A stretch of 64,000 nt of DNA from Streptomyces silvae (GCF_016745505.1 NZ_JAERUC010000153.1:1-64000), one strand, 5' to 3'; shown: positions 7,674 through 15,920, counted from the stretch's first letter. The notes: generated by a model not told the origin, from the sequence alone. Made by a program: numbers and translations.

Positions 7674-7718
7674 GCGCTGACGGGTCCGGCGGGGTTCGCG
7701 TACGGGGAGAGGCACGTC

Positions 7719-8540
7719 ATGCACTCGGTGAAGAGGAACAAGCGGGTCACGTCCTGGCATGTGATCGGCGCACAGCTCGCCGCGTTCCGCCGCGCGGCGG
7801 GGCACACGCAGACATCGCTGGCCGACCGGTTCTGCGTGGGCGAGGACACGATCGCCTCGATCGAGCAGGGGCGCCGCGCCCTCCAGGCGGACTTCGCGGC
7901 ACAGCTGGACGAACTCCTGGATACGAAGGGGGCATTGGGGGTCGCGGTGGCGAAGGTGCCGCAGAAGGAGCGGTTCCCGGCGTTCGTGCAGGACTTCGTG
8001 GAGTACGAGCAGGAGGCGGTGACGCTGCTCTGGTACGAAACCCAGGTCGTGCCTGGACTGCTCCAGACCGAGGAGTACGCACGCTTCGTGTTCTCGTGCC
8101 TCTTCCCGCCCCTCGAAGAGGAGCAGCGGGAGGAGTGGGTGGCCGCCCGACTCGACCGGCAGCGGCTTCTCGAACGCAGGCCACGGCCGATGCTCCACTT
8201 CATCCTGGAGGAGAGCATCCTGCGCAGTGAGATCGGGGACTCCACCGTGCGGCGGGAGCAGATCCAGCACCTGCGGCAGTGCATGGAACTCCCCTTCCTG
8301 GGGCTGCAGATCATGCCGATGCGGCTCCCTAAACACGCCGGTCTGGCGGGGCCGATGGTCCTGCTGGAAACCCCCGATCACGACCATCTGGCCTACGTGG
8401 AGGCCCAGCTGACCAGCGTGCTCCACGATGATCCGGATGACGTCAGCGTCCTCCAGCAGAAATATGGGATGCTGCGTTCGCAGGCGCTTTCCGTGGAGAA
8501 CAGCGCGCGCCTACTGGACGACCTGCTTGGAGAGTCATGA
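7719..8540 (+). CDS. XRE-family regulator with DUF5753 ligand/effector domain (WhiJ/Scr1-like)
   Basis: A 273-aa protein. Residues about 15-70 form a Cro/CI helix-turn-helix (LAAFRRAAGHTQTSLADRF, then TIASIEQGRRALQ). Residues about 90-265 are the DUF5753 domain, with LLWYETQVVPGLLQTEEYAR and a long run ending LSVENSARLLDDLL. Members such as WhiJ and Scr1 regulate development and antibiotic output, usually together with a small DUF397 protein that modulates them. The next gene is that partner, overlapping by ATGA. The ATG follows GGGGAGAGG. Autoregulation through the repeat at 7653-7673 is likely but not shown. Confidence 0.9.
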   Translation: MHSVKRNKRVTSWHVIGAQLAAFRRAAGHTQTSLADRFCVGEDTIASIEQGRRALQADFAAQLDELLDTKGALGVAVAKVPQKERFPAFVQDFVEYEQEAVTLLWYETQVVPGLLQTEEYARFVFSCLFPPLEEEQREEWVAARLDRQRLLERRPRPMLHFILEESILRSEIGDSTVRREQIQHLRQCMELPFLGLQIMPMRLPKHAGLAGPMVLLETPDHDHLAYVEAQLTSVLHDDPDDVSVLQQKYGMLRSQALSVENSARLLDDLLGES

Positions 8541-8848
8541 CTCGCGCAGCACACGGCACGGATCTCTCGTGGTTCAAGTCCAGCTACAGCAGCGACCAGG
8601 GCGGCGCGTGCCTCGAAGTCGCCTACGACTGGCGCAAGTCCAGCTACAGCAGCGACCAGGGCGGCGATTGCGTTGAGGTCGCCTACGACTGGCGCAAGTC
8701 CAGCTACAGCGCCAGCGAGGGCGGCGCCTGCGTAGAAGTCTCCGCCCACCCCGCCGCCGTACACATCCGCGACTCCAAGGTCACCGACGGCCCGGTCCTG
8801 ACCGTGCCCTCGGCCGCCTGGGCCGCGTTCGTCGCCTCCGCCGCCTGA
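8537..8848 (+). CDS. DUF397 protein with three tandem core repeats
   Basis: A 103-aa protein, whereas typical DUF397 proteins are about 60-70 aa. The family core W-KSSYS-x-GG-CVEVA occurs three times in a row with a strict 20-residue period (FKSSYSSDQGGACLEV, RKSSYSSDQGGDCVEV, RKSSYSASEGGACVEV). It is followed once by the family's second half, VHIRDSKVTDGPVLTV...WAAFV. DUF397 proteins act as partners or antitoxin-like modulators of DUF5753 XRE regulators. The start overlaps the regulator's stop by 4 bp. The extra copies look like a recent in-frame tandem duplication. Confidence 0.9.
   Translation: MTRAAHGTDLSWFKSSYSSDQGGACLEVAYDWRKSSYSSDQGGDCVEVAYDWRKSSYSASEGGACVEVSAHPAAVHIRDSKVTDGPVLTVPSAAWAAFVASAA
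8576..8745 (+). repeat. 60-bp tandem repeat inside the DUF397 gene
   Basis: Units start at 8576, 8636 and 8696, each opening AAGTCCAGCTACAGC. The first two are nearly identical over 60 bp; the third has diverged in its middle. Confidence 0.9.
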
Positions 8849-8858
8849 AGGGCGCCGC

Positions 8859-9692
8859 ATGACCGACCCTCTCGCCCGGATCGTCGAGCGCGTGCGTCCG
8901 CCCGCCGTGGCGGTCGACGGCCACGGCGACTGGGCGGAGGCGGAGCGTCGGCTGGGCACCCCGCTGCCGGAGGACTTCAAGCAGCTGGTCGCGACGTACG
9001 GACGCGGGGACTTCTGGGGAGCGCTGTGCCTGTGCACCCCGTTCGGTGACGACAACCCGGTCCCGCTCACGGCGGACCTCCTGGACGACTACGGCCCCCT
9101 GCGCGACGGCCGCCCCGAGGGCTATCCCTACCCGCTCTTCCCCGAGCCCGGCGGCCTGCTCGCCTGGGCGGTGACGGAGAGCGCGGCGCACGTCTGCTGG
9201 CTGACCGAGGGGCCTCCCGAGGCCTGGCCCGTGGTGATCTGGTCGCGGGACGACGACTACGAGCGGTTCGACTGCGGGGCCGGCGCGTTCCTCGACGGTC
9301 TGACGAGCCGCCGCATCACCTCCGAGCTCCTCCACCACGAGCCGGAGCTCGCCCCCTGGTTCGACCCCGGGATCCCGCTCGACCACGTGTACGTACGGCT
9401 GGGCGAGGGGCCGCGTCCGTACGCCGAGCGTCTGCGGATCCTGCGCGAGGCGCTCGGCCCCACGTCGGACCGCGGCGACTACGCGTACGACGGCCAGCGG
9501 CAGGACCACTTCGCCGTGGACGGGGCCGGCTGGCTCATGACGTACGAGTCGGCCTACGGCCATCAGCTCCGGGTCGCGTTCCCGCCGGCGGACAGCACGG
9601 AGGCCCGCCGTGCCGTGCTCGCGGCCGTGGAACTCATGGGCTGCCCCGTCGAGTCGGCGGACACCATCCACGGCACCTCGTCCTGGGCCTGA
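8859..9692 (+). CDS. SUKH (SMI1/KNR4-like) family protein
   Basis: A 277-aa protein resembling SMI1/KNR4 (SUKH) domain proteins. It has an N-terminal WAEAERRLGTPLPEDFKQLVATYG helix-turn typical of the fold, then aromatic-rich strands (LLAWAVTESAAHVCWLTEG, WPVVIWSRD) and a Gly-rich turn (GAGAFLDGL). SUKH proteins are often immunity proteins against secreted toxins in bacteria, but many Streptomyces copies stand alone with unknown function. GAAGGG precedes the ATG, and the gap after DUF397 is 10 bp, so it may share that transcript. No toxin gene is nearby. Confidence 0.7.
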   Translation: MTDPLARIVERVRPPAVAVDGHGDWAEAERRLGTPLPEDFKQLVATYGRGDFWGALCLCTPFGDDNPVPLTADLLDDYGPLRDGRPEGYPYPLFPEPGGLLAWAVTESAAHVCWLTEGPPEAWPVVIWSRDDDYERFDCGAGAFLDGLTSRRITSELLHHEPELAPWFDPGIPLDHVYVRLGEGPRPYAERLRILREALGPTSDRGDYAYDGQRQDHFAVDGAGWLMTYESAYGHQLRVAFPPADSTEARRAVLAAVELMGCPVESADTIHGTSSWA

Positions 9693-9764
9693 TTCCGCAC
9701 CGAAGCCTGCCGGATGTCTGTACGCGCATCGGCGCACCGTGTACGGTCTCGGCCCGATGGACCT

Positions 9765-9778
9765 TGGGAGCGCTCCCA
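9765..9778. promoter_or_regulatory. CebR box TGGGAGCGCTCCCA before the cellulase gene
   Basis: A perfect match to the 14-bp palindrome bound by CebR of Streptomyces and CelR of Thermobifida, repressors released by cellobiose. It ends 31 bp before the ATG of the GH5 cellulase. No cebR gene is in the window, so the regulator must act from elsewhere. Confidence 0.9.
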
Positions 9779-9809
9779 CCCCCCACCGCTTCGTACGAGG
9801 AGGAACGTC

Positions 9810-11189
9810 ATGAAACGCCTGCTCGCCTTACTGGCCACCTGTGCCACCGTCCTGGGTCTCACCGCAGCGGTCAGCCCCCCGCAAGCAGCGGCCTCCGCCG
9901 CCACCGGCTGCACGGTCGAGTACACGGTCACCAGCCAGTGGCAGGGCGGCTTCCAGGCCGGGGTGAAGGTGACCAACCTGGGTGCCCCCGCCACCGGGTG
10001 GACGCTCGCATTCGCCCTGCCGGACGCCGGGCAGAAGGTCACCCAGGGCTGGAACGCCACGTGGTCGCAGTCCGGTTCCGGGGTCACCGCCGTCGGTCTC
10101 GACTGGAACCGCACGCTGGCCACCGGCGCGGCCGTCGATCTGGGGTTCGCGGGCTCCTTCACCGGCGCCAACCCGAAGCCCACGGCGTTCACGCTCAACG
10201 GTGTCGCCTGCACGGGCGCCCTGGAGGAGCCCACGCCCGACCCTGACGCGGGCACCCCCGTGGACGTCAACGGGCAGCTCCACGTCTGCGGTGTGAACCT
10301 GTGCAACCAGTACGACCGGCCCGTCCAGCTGCGGGGCATGAGCACGCACGGCATCCAGTGGTTCAGCCAGTGCTACAACGCCGCATCGCTGGACGCGCTG
10401 GCGAACGACTGGAAGTCGGACCTGCTGCGCATCGCCATGTACGTACAGGAGGACGGGTACGAGACCGATCCGGCGGGCTTCACCAGCCGGGTGAACGGTC
10501 TCGTGGACGAGGCCGAGGCGCGGGGCATGTACGCGCTGATCGACTTCCACACCCTGACGCCGGGCGACCCGAACGTCAACCTCGACCGCGCGAAGACGTT
10601 CTTCGCCTCCGTCGCCGCCCGTAACGCCGGCAAGAAGAACGTGATCTACGAGATCGCCAATGAGCCCAACGGCGTGAGCTGGTCGGCGATCAAGAGCTAC
10701 GCCGAGCAGGTCATCCCGGTGATCCGGGCCGCCGACCCGGACGCCGTCGTCATCGTCGGCACCCGCGGCTGGTCCTCGCTGGGCGTCTCGGACGGGTCCG
10801 ACGAGAACGAGGTCGTCAACAACCCGGTCAACGCCACGAACCTGATGTACGCGTTCCACTTCTACGCCGCGAGCCACAAGGACTCCTACCGTGCGACGGT
10901 GAGCCGGGCGGCCTCGCGACTTCCGCTGTTCGTCACGGAGTTCGGCACGGTGAGCGCGACCGGTGGCGGTGCGATGGACCAGGCGAGCACCACGGCCTGG
11001 CTGGACCTGCTCGACCAGCTGAAGATCAGCTACGCGAACTGGACGTACTCCGACGCCCCGGAGAGCAGTGCGGCGTTCCGGCCGGGCACCTGTGAGGGCG
11101 GCGACTACAGCAGCAGCGGTGTGCTGACCGAGTCCGGGGCGCTGCTCAAGAACCGGATCAGCACGCCCGACAGCTTCCCCACGAGCTGA
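9810..11189 (+). CDS. Secreted CBM2-GH5 endo-beta-1,4-glucanase (cellulase)
   Basis: A 459-aa secreted cellulase with a Sec signal (to about residue 31), an N-terminal family 2 cellulose-binding module (about 34-136, CTVEYTVTSQWQGGFQ... FTLNGVACTG), a short Pro/Asp linker, then a family 5 catalytic domain from about 150. The acid/base is Glu285 in YEIANEPNG and the nucleophile Glu377 in FVTEFGT. The start ATG follows AGGAGGAAC. Codon 7 is TTA (9828-9830), the rare leucine codon read by the bldA tRNA, so expression may be tied to development. A perfect CebR box in the promoter indicates cellobiose induction. Confidence 0.95.
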   Translation: MKRLLALLATCATVLGLTAAVSPPQAAASAATGCTVEYTVTSQWQGGFQAGVKVTNLGAPATGWTLAFALPDAGQKVTQGWNATWSQSGSGVTAVGLDWNRTLATGAAVDLGFAGSFTGANPKPTAFTLNGVACTGALEEPTPDPDAGTPVDVNGQLHVCGVNLCNQYDRPVQLRGMSTHGIQWFSQCYNAASLDALANDWKSDLLRIAMYVQEDGYETDPAGFTSRVNGLVDEAEARGMYALIDFHTLTPGDPNVNLDRAKTFFASVAARNAGKKNVIYEIANEPNGVSWSAIKSYAEQVIPVIRAADPDAVVIVGTRGWSSLGVSDGSDENEVVNNPVNATNLMYAFHFYAASHKDSYRATVSRAASRLPLFVTEFGTVSATGGGAMDQASTTAWLDLLDQLKISYANWTYSDAPESSAAFRPGTCEGGDYSSSGVLTESGALLKNRISTPDSFPTS

Positions 11190-11196
11190 CGCCCCC

Positions 11197-11223
11197 GGCG
11201 GGGCTCCGGCGAGGAGCCCCGCC
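11197..11223 (+). terminator. Hairpin between cellulase and Cip1-like gene
   Basis: Perfect inverted repeat GGCGGGGCTCC-N5-GGAGCCCCGCC right after the cellulase stop. It may attenuate rather than end transcription into the next gene. Confidence 0.75.
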
Positions 11224-11256
11224 GCACGGAACCTCACCCCCGACTCGGAGGTACAC

Positions 11257-12051
11257 GTGCGCATCCTTCCCTCACGATCACGATGGGCGGCGGCCCTCAC
11301 GGCGGTCGCCCTGCTGGCGACCGGCTTCTCGGCGCATGCCGCGAGCGGCGCGGAGGCGGGCTGTCCGGCCGACGGCGCCCTGATCTGTTCGGACTTCGAG
11401 GACCAGACCGGGCCCGTGCCGTCCGGCGACTGGCAGTTCACGGCGCCGGACTGCCAGGGCACCGGCACAGCAGCCGTCGACACCGAAGTGGCGCACAGCG
11501 GCGGCAGATCACTGCGGGTCGACGGCGGAACCGGCTACTGCAACCACGCCTTCGTCGCGTCCACCGCCGACCTGTCCTCGGCCGGCCCGGTGGTGTACGT
11601 ACGCATGTGGGTGCGGCACACCACCGCGCTGCCCACCGCCCATGTCACGTTCGTCTCGCTGCCCGACACCTCGCAGGACGGGCGGAGCCTGCGCGTCGGC
11701 GGCCAGAACGGGGCCCTGCAGTGGAACCGGGAGGTCGACGACGCCACCCTGCCGGCCCAGAGCCCGGCCGGTGTGGCGCTGAGCAGGCCGCTGCCGACGG
11801 ACAGCTGGCAGTGCCTGCGCTTCTCGATCGACACCACGGCGCCGGGCCTCGTCACCTGGCTGGGCGACGAACTGGTCCCGGGTCTGCACGCCGACGGTGA
11901 CCCGACGCAGGACATCGACCAGCAGTGGCTCGCCCGCACCACCCCGCCTCGGCCCACCGCGCTGCGGCTGGGCTGGGAGAGCTACGGGACGGGTGACGAC
12001 ACCCTGTGGTTCGACGATGTGACGGTCGGCTCCGCGCCCGTCGACTGCTGA
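11257..12051 (+). CDS. Secreted Cip1-like protein (lignocellulose-active accessory protein)
   Basis: A 264-aa preprotein with a Sec signal cleaved near AHAASGAEA. The mature part, beginning CPADGALICSDFEDQ with later segments HSGGRSLRVDGG, GYCNHAFVAS and YVRMWVRHTT, recalls the core domain of Trichoderma Cip1, which has a jelly-roll related to polysaccharide lyases and is co-induced with cellulases. Activity of this family is poorly defined. Conserved cysteines suggest disulfides. GTG at 11257 follows GGAGGTACAC. The position right after a CebR-box cellulase supports an accessory role on plant cell wall. Assignment is by motif memory, so moderate. Confidence 0.65.
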   Translation: MRILPSRSRWAAALTAVALLATGFSAHAASGAEAGCPADGALICSDFEDQTGPVPSGDWQFTAPDCQGTGTAAVDTEVAHSGGRSLRVDGGTGYCNHAFVASTADLSSAGPVVYVRMWVRHTTALPTAHVTFVSLPDTSQDGRSLRVGGQNGALQWNREVDDATLPAQSPAGVALSRPLPTDSWQCLRFSIDTTAPGLVTWLGDELVPGLHADGDPTQDIDQQWLARTTPPRPTALRLGWESYGTGDDTLWFDDVTVGSAPVDC

Positions 12052-12114
12052 CGGCCCGTCGGGGCGCCGGGGGGAACCGCCTTCCCCGGTGCTCCGGCGC
12101 AGGCCCCTCGGGCG

Positions 12115-12555
12115 TCAGGAGAGGGCCGGGTCGGTGAGGTCCAGGGTCAGACGGTTCCGCCAGTCGTTGGTGAGGACGGCGGTCGTCCCCGCGTAGCGCA
12201 CGCTCACGAACGGGTTGGAGGCCCACATCGCGGCGACCCAACGCAGGGAGCGGTCGGCGTCCAGGCGGGCGATATAGCCGATGTTGCCCATCCCGCCGCC
12301 TCCCCCGGTGATCCAGCCCGACCCGTCGGGCAGCGGGCTCTCGAAGCAGGGGTCCGCCTCGGTGGTGCCGTCCTCCGCGACGGCCTCGGCCACGCGGAGC
12401 GGCCCTCCGAGCCGGAAGGGGATGGGCTGTCCGGCGTCCGGGTGGTAGGCCCCGGGCCCGTCCACGTACAGCTCCAGGCCGGTGTCGTCCGCCCGGTACA
12501 GCCCGTCGCGGAACGGCAGCTCTCCGCCCGCCCAGAGCCGCTGGATCAGACCCAT
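12115..12555 (-). CDS. Hypothetical protein
   Basis: A 146-aa protein that I do not recognise. It has no signal peptide or membrane segment. It is rich in Gly (ITGGGGGMGNIGYIARLD) and aromatic residues in short beta-like stretches (RWVAAMWASNPFVSVRYAG), suggesting a small beta protein. The ATG at 12555 lies 20 bp after the stop of the acetyltransferase gene, so the two probably form an operon. A start further upstream would run into that gene. Confidence 0.6.
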   Translation of the reverse strand: MGLIQRLWAGGELPFRDGLYRADDTGLELYVDGPGAYHPDAGQPIPFRLGGPLRVAEAVAEDGTTEADPCFESPLPDGSGWITGGGGGMGNIGYIARLDADRSLRWVAAMWASNPFVSVRYAGTTAVLTNDWRNRLTLDLTDPALS

Positions 12556-12574
12556 CCCCGTTTCCCCTTTCCGT

Positions 12575-13039
12575 TCAGGCGACGGTCCGGCGGTAGACCT
12601 GCCGTGAACCGCCCTCCGGACCGGGCTCCGCGGCCTCGGCCGGTGTGAAACCGAGGCGTTCGTAGAAGACCCGCGCCCCGCTGGCCACGGCACCCGGGTG
12701 GTCGGCCCCGAAGGTGATCACCTCGACGGTGCCCGGGCCCCGGACGTACCTGCGGAACGCATCCGCCATCAGCGCCCGTCCGACACCGGTCCCGCGCGCC
12801 TTCTCCCCCACGACGAGCCAGTGGACGTGGTAGGCCGGGGGCACCGCGCCGAACAGCAGCCCGCCGGCCAGGTGCCCGTCCGGGGCCTCCACGACCAGCG
12901 CCTCCGACCGGCCGATGTGTTCCTCCACGGCGCGGTGGAAACCGGGCTCCTCCACCATCGGCCCGAACCAGTCCTCGACCTGGGCGGCGAGGTCGAGAAG
13001 GCCGGCGAGGTCCTTCTCCTGCGCGAGTCTGATGTTCAC
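12575..13039 (-). CDS. GNAT family N-acetyltransferase
   Basis: A 154-aa single-domain GNAT acetyltransferase. Motif A, which binds acetyl-CoA pyrophosphate, reads HWLVVGEKARGTGVGRALM. Motif B ends with ARVFYERLGFTPAE, the usual tyrosine helix. The N-terminus IRLAQEKDLAGLLDLA is typical. The acceptor (small molecule or protein N-terminus) cannot be told. It is the first gene of a two-gene minus-strand unit with the hypothetical protein. Confidence 0.88.
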   Translation of the reverse strand: MNIRLAQEKDLAGLLDLAAQVEDWFGPMVEEPGFHRAVEEHIGRSEALVVEAPDGHLAGGLLFGAVPPAYHVHWLVVGEKARGTGVGRALMADAFRRYVRGPGTVEVITFGADHPGAVASGARVFYERLGFTPAEAAEPGPEGGSRQVYRRTVA

Positions 13040-13121
13040 TCATGCAGCTTCGCAGACGAACTCGCCCTGCCCGCACGGCAATCGGATGCCGCTTCCCGGA
13101 CATCATGGCTAAAGTCCCGCT

Positions 13122-13988
13122 ATGACTTCCAGCTCCAGCTCCTCCGCCCTGCCTTCCCTGACCGTGGGCAGCCGTTCCGGCTCCTTCGCCCTGGAGAGCC
13201 GCTCGATACTGCTCGAACAGGGCGGGGTCCGAAGACGCATACCGCTGGAGGCCGTTGAGGAGGTCCGCCTGGACGGGGTGCGCCGTCCGGCGGTGGAGGT
13301 CGTCCTGACCGCTCCCGCGGGGTCATCGGGCACGGTCTACCGGGTGGACTGCCGAAACGCCGCGTCCGCGACGGCTTTCGTGGACGCGACCGCGCGGGCG
13401 CTGCCCGCACGGGACGTGGACACACCGCGCGAGGACGGCGCCGCGCGGGTCGCCGTGCTTCCCCGTGCGGCGGACCGGAACAGGAGGTCTCCCCGCGACC
13501 GGCTGGTGATCGCGGCTGTCCTGGCCCCCGTGGCCCTCTATGTGGGCGGCCTGCTCGTCCTGATCATGGACGGGGACGTGCTCGGGGTGATCTTCTGGCT
13601 CCTCGGCCTGAAGCCTCTCGCCTTCGGCCTCCTCCTCTACGGCATGGCGGCCAAGAACCTGTACGACCGATGCCTTCTGCGCCGTCGCGGCATCTCGGTG
13701 CTGGCGACGTCCGACCACACCCAGGGCAAGAAGGAGATCTACCGCTACGTCGACGCGGAGGGCGTGCGGCGGTTCTTCGAGCCCGACCATGCGGCCGCGC
13801 CCGTCAGCCTCGCACCGCGCCAGGTGGCCGCCGTCTACGACCCCCGACGCGTCGAACGGGTCAAGGCCGTCCTGCCCCTGCGGACGTGGGTGCTCAGGAC
13901 GATCGGAGTCGGCTTCGGCGGCACGTCACTGCTGGCCCTCGGGTTCTTCCTGGTCCCGTACCAGTTGATCGAGCTCCTCTCCCGCTGA
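13122..13988 (+). CDS. Integral membrane protein with N-terminal soluble domain
   Basis: A 288-aa protein. Residues 1-125 form a soluble beta-rich part with a PH-like look (SFALESRSILLEQGGVRRRIPLEAVEEVRLDG). Two hydrophobic segments follow near 130-175 (LAPVALYVGGLLVLIM, VIFWLLGLKPLAFGLLLYGM), then a cytoplasmic stretch and a C-terminal membrane segment (FGGTSLLALGFFLVPYQLI). No family was recognised. It may share a transcript with the lipoprotein gene 54 bp downstream. Confidence 0.65.
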   Translation: MTSSSSSSALPSLTVGSRSGSFALESRSILLEQGGVRRRIPLEAVEEVRLDGVRRPAVEVVLTAPAGSSGTVYRVDCRNAASATAFVDATARALPARDVDTPREDGAARVAVLPRAADRNRRSPRDRLVIAAVLAPVALYVGGLLVLIMDGDVLGVIFWLLGLKPLAFGLLLYGMAAKNLYDRCLLRRRGISVLATSDHTQGKKEIYRYVDAEGVRRFFEPDHAAAPVSLAPRQVAAVYDPRRVERVKAVLPLRTWVLRTIGVGFGGTSLLALGFFLVPYQLIELLSR

Positions 13989-14042
13989 GCGGTGTTCGGG
14001 CGGCATGCCATCGATGAGCCGGGGCGGGGAAGACGTGGAGTC

Positions 14043-14807
14043 ATGGACATCACGGCTTTCACGCACGGACGGCGCCGGGCCTCGCTGCTGGTGGTCGTCC
14101 CCCTCCTCGCGGCGTGCGGCCATGACCCCGGCGCACGGCCGGACGCAGGACCGCCCGAGCTGGGGCGCGGCTCGCATCTGGTGATCACGACCGACAACGG
14201 GGTGCGGCTGCGGCCCTCCGACGACGAACGGGTGGTCGCCGGGGGGCGGATCGACAGCAGCTGGTCCCACCGCGACGGCACCTGGGTCCTCGACCTGACC
14301 TGCCCGGGGCAGGACGGCGACGAGGGGAACGCCGACGGCGGGCCGTGCACCCGTATGCCGGCGGTCGGCGTTCCCGCGGGCGTGTCCGTGACGGTCACCG
14401 CCAGGAACGCGGGGATCGACGTGGCGGGCGTGGCGTCGGCGCTGGACCTGACCACCGTCAACGGGGACGTGACGGTCGCCCGGTCCGGCCTGGACGACGC
14501 CACCGTCCGGCTGGCCACCCGCAACGGCTCCGTGCGCGCCGGGACCCTGAAGTCGGCCCACCTGCACGCCGAGACCGTCAACGGGGACGTGACGCTCGGC
14601 AGCACCACCTCGCCGTCCCGTCTGGACGCGGCCACGACCAACGGTTCGGTGCGGGTGGCGCTCCCCCACGACGCGCCCGCCTACGCCGTCGACGCGACGA
14701 CACAGAACGGCCGGACCTCGGTGACGGTGCCCTCCGCCACGGAGCGCGACGGGCACGGGATGACACTGGCGACCGTCAACGGTGACGTCACGGCCGCACG
14801 CGACTGA
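14043..14807 (+). CDS. DUF4097-type lipoprotein (repeat beta-solenoid)
   Basis: A 254-aa lipoprotein. The signal ends in the lipobox LLAACG, so the mature protein is anchored outside the membrane by its Cys. The body shows the alternating motif TVNGDV (three copies) and TRNGSV/TTNGSV/TQNGRT, spaced about 20 residues apart, which is the hallmark of DUF4097 adhesin-like beta-solenoids. Function is unknown; homologs often sit beside membrane proteins of unknown role, as here. ATG 14043 has GTGGAG just upstream and opens directly on the signal, which is why the longer frame from 13992 is not used. Confidence 0.8.
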   Translation: MDITAFTHGRRRASLLVVVPLLAACGHDPGARPDAGPPELGRGSHLVITTDNGVRLRPSDDERVVAGGRIDSSWSHRDGTWVLDLTCPGQDGDEGNADGGPCTRMPAVGVPAGVSVTVTARNAGIDVAGVASALDLTTVNGDVTVARSGLDDATVRLATRNGSVRAGTLKSAHLHAETVNGDVTLGSTTSPSRLDAATTNGSVRVALPHDAPAYAVDATTQNGRTSVTVPSATERDGHGMTLATVNGDVTAARD

Positions 14808-14813
14808 GACGCC

Positions 14814-15764
14814 TCAGGGGTGCTCGCCCGGCCCTTCGGCGTGCGGGGCGAGGCGGGTGGGCGAGAGAGCGCTGTCCTCCTCGCCCGGTTCCAGCAGGGT
14901 GGCGGCCGGGCCCACGACGAGGGGGTCCGGCTTGCCCACGGCCTCGTCGCTCTTCGCCGTGTAGTCGATGCGGGCGAGCAGGCTGCGCATCGACTCCAGG
15001 CGGGCCCGGCGCTTGTCGTTGCTCTTCACGACGGTCCACGGCGCGTGCGTGGTGTCGGTGGCGCGGAACATGTCGACCTTCGCCGTGGTGTAGTCGTCCC
15101 AGCGGTCGAGGGAGTCGATGTCGGTCGGCGAGAGCTTCCACTGGCGGACGGGGTCGACCTGGCGGATCGCGAAGCGGGTGCGCTGCTCGGCGCGGGAGAC
15201 CGAGAACCAGAACTTGACCATGATGATGCCGTCGTCGACGAGCATCTCCTCGAAGGCCGGGCACTGCCGGAGGAAGCGTTCGTACTCCGGCGGGGTGCAG
15301 AAGCCCATGACGCGCTCGACCCCGGCGCGGTTGTACCAGGAGCGGTCGAAGAAGACGAGCTCGCCGGGGCCCGGCAGGTGGGCGACGTAACGCTGGAAGT
15401 ACCACTGGCCGCGCTCGCGGTCGGTGGGCTTGTCCAGGGCCACGATGCGGGCGCCACGCGGGTTGAGGCGCTCGGTGAAGCGCTGGATGGTGCCGCCCTT
15501 GCCGGCCGCGTCCCGCCCCTCGCAGACCACGACGATCCGGGCGCCGGTGTCCTTGGTCCACCGCTGGAGCTTGAGCATCTCGATCTGCAGGACGCGCTTC
15601 ATCCGCTCGTACTCCTTGCGGCGGATCTTGCGGTCGTACGGGTAGTTCTCGCGCCAGGTCCTGATCGGCAGGCCGGACTCGTCGAGCAGGATCGGCTGCT
15701 CCGGCCGGCTGGTGTCGACGGTCAGGCCGTCCAGCAGCTGCTTCTCCACCCGGTCACGTTCCAC
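14814..15764 (-). CDS. ppk2: Polyphosphate kinase 2
   Basis: A 316-aa PPK2-family enzyme, which moves phosphate between polyphosphate and nucleotides (usually making NTP from NDP and polyP). The Walker A motif VVCEGRDAAGKGGTI, Walker B VFFDRSWYNRAGVE and lid region SLDRWDDYTTAK are intact, so it should be active. A single PPK2 domain puts it in the class I-like, one-domain group; class I or III cannot be separated by eye. It is cytoplasmic. GTG 15764 is the best start on length; it lacks a clear ribosome binding site, and GTG 15749 is an alternative. It converges on the lipoprotein gene with only 6 bp between. Confidence 0.92.
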   Translation of the reverse strand: MERDRVEKQLLDGLTVDTSRPEQPILLDESGLPIRTWRENYPYDRKIRRKEYERMKRVLQIEMLKLQRWTKDTGARIVVVCEGRDAAGKGGTIQRFTERLNPRGARIVALDKPTDRERGQWYFQRYVAHLPGPGELVFFDRSWYNRAGVERVMGFCTPPEYERFLRQCPAFEEMLVDDGIIMVKFWFSVSRAEQRTRFAIRQVDPVRQWKLSPTDIDSLDRWDDYTTAKVDMFRATDTTHAPWTVVKSNDKRRARLESMRSLLARIDYTAKSDEAVGKPDPLVVGPAATLLEPGEEDSALSPTRLAPHAEGPGEHP

Positions 15765-15920
15765 CAGGCCAAGCCTGGCACCCGACGGCGCCCCGCGCCA
15801 ACAGGGGCGCGGACGGTGTGCGGCCCCGCCACGGGCGCGCCCCCGGGAATACGTAAGGTTGACCGGACAGTTCCAGGTCAGCGATTCGCTGCCGCGCCCC
15901 CACGAGGTACGGAGACTCCC

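Noticed and set aside
8576-8745. Regular 60-bp repeats considered as a CRISPR-like or VNTR array
   Set aside because: The repeat keeps the reading frame and encodes the DUF397 core motif, with no spacers and no cas genes.
12064-12093. Possible terminator after the Cip1-like gene
   Set aside because: Only a 6-bp GGGGAA/TTCCCC stem with a bulge beyond it; too weak to list as a feature.
14820-15920. Upstream extension of the PPOX-family gene through the ppk2 region
   Set aside because: The extension is antisense to ppk2 and lacks family similarity; TTG 15921 has a proper ribosome binding site.
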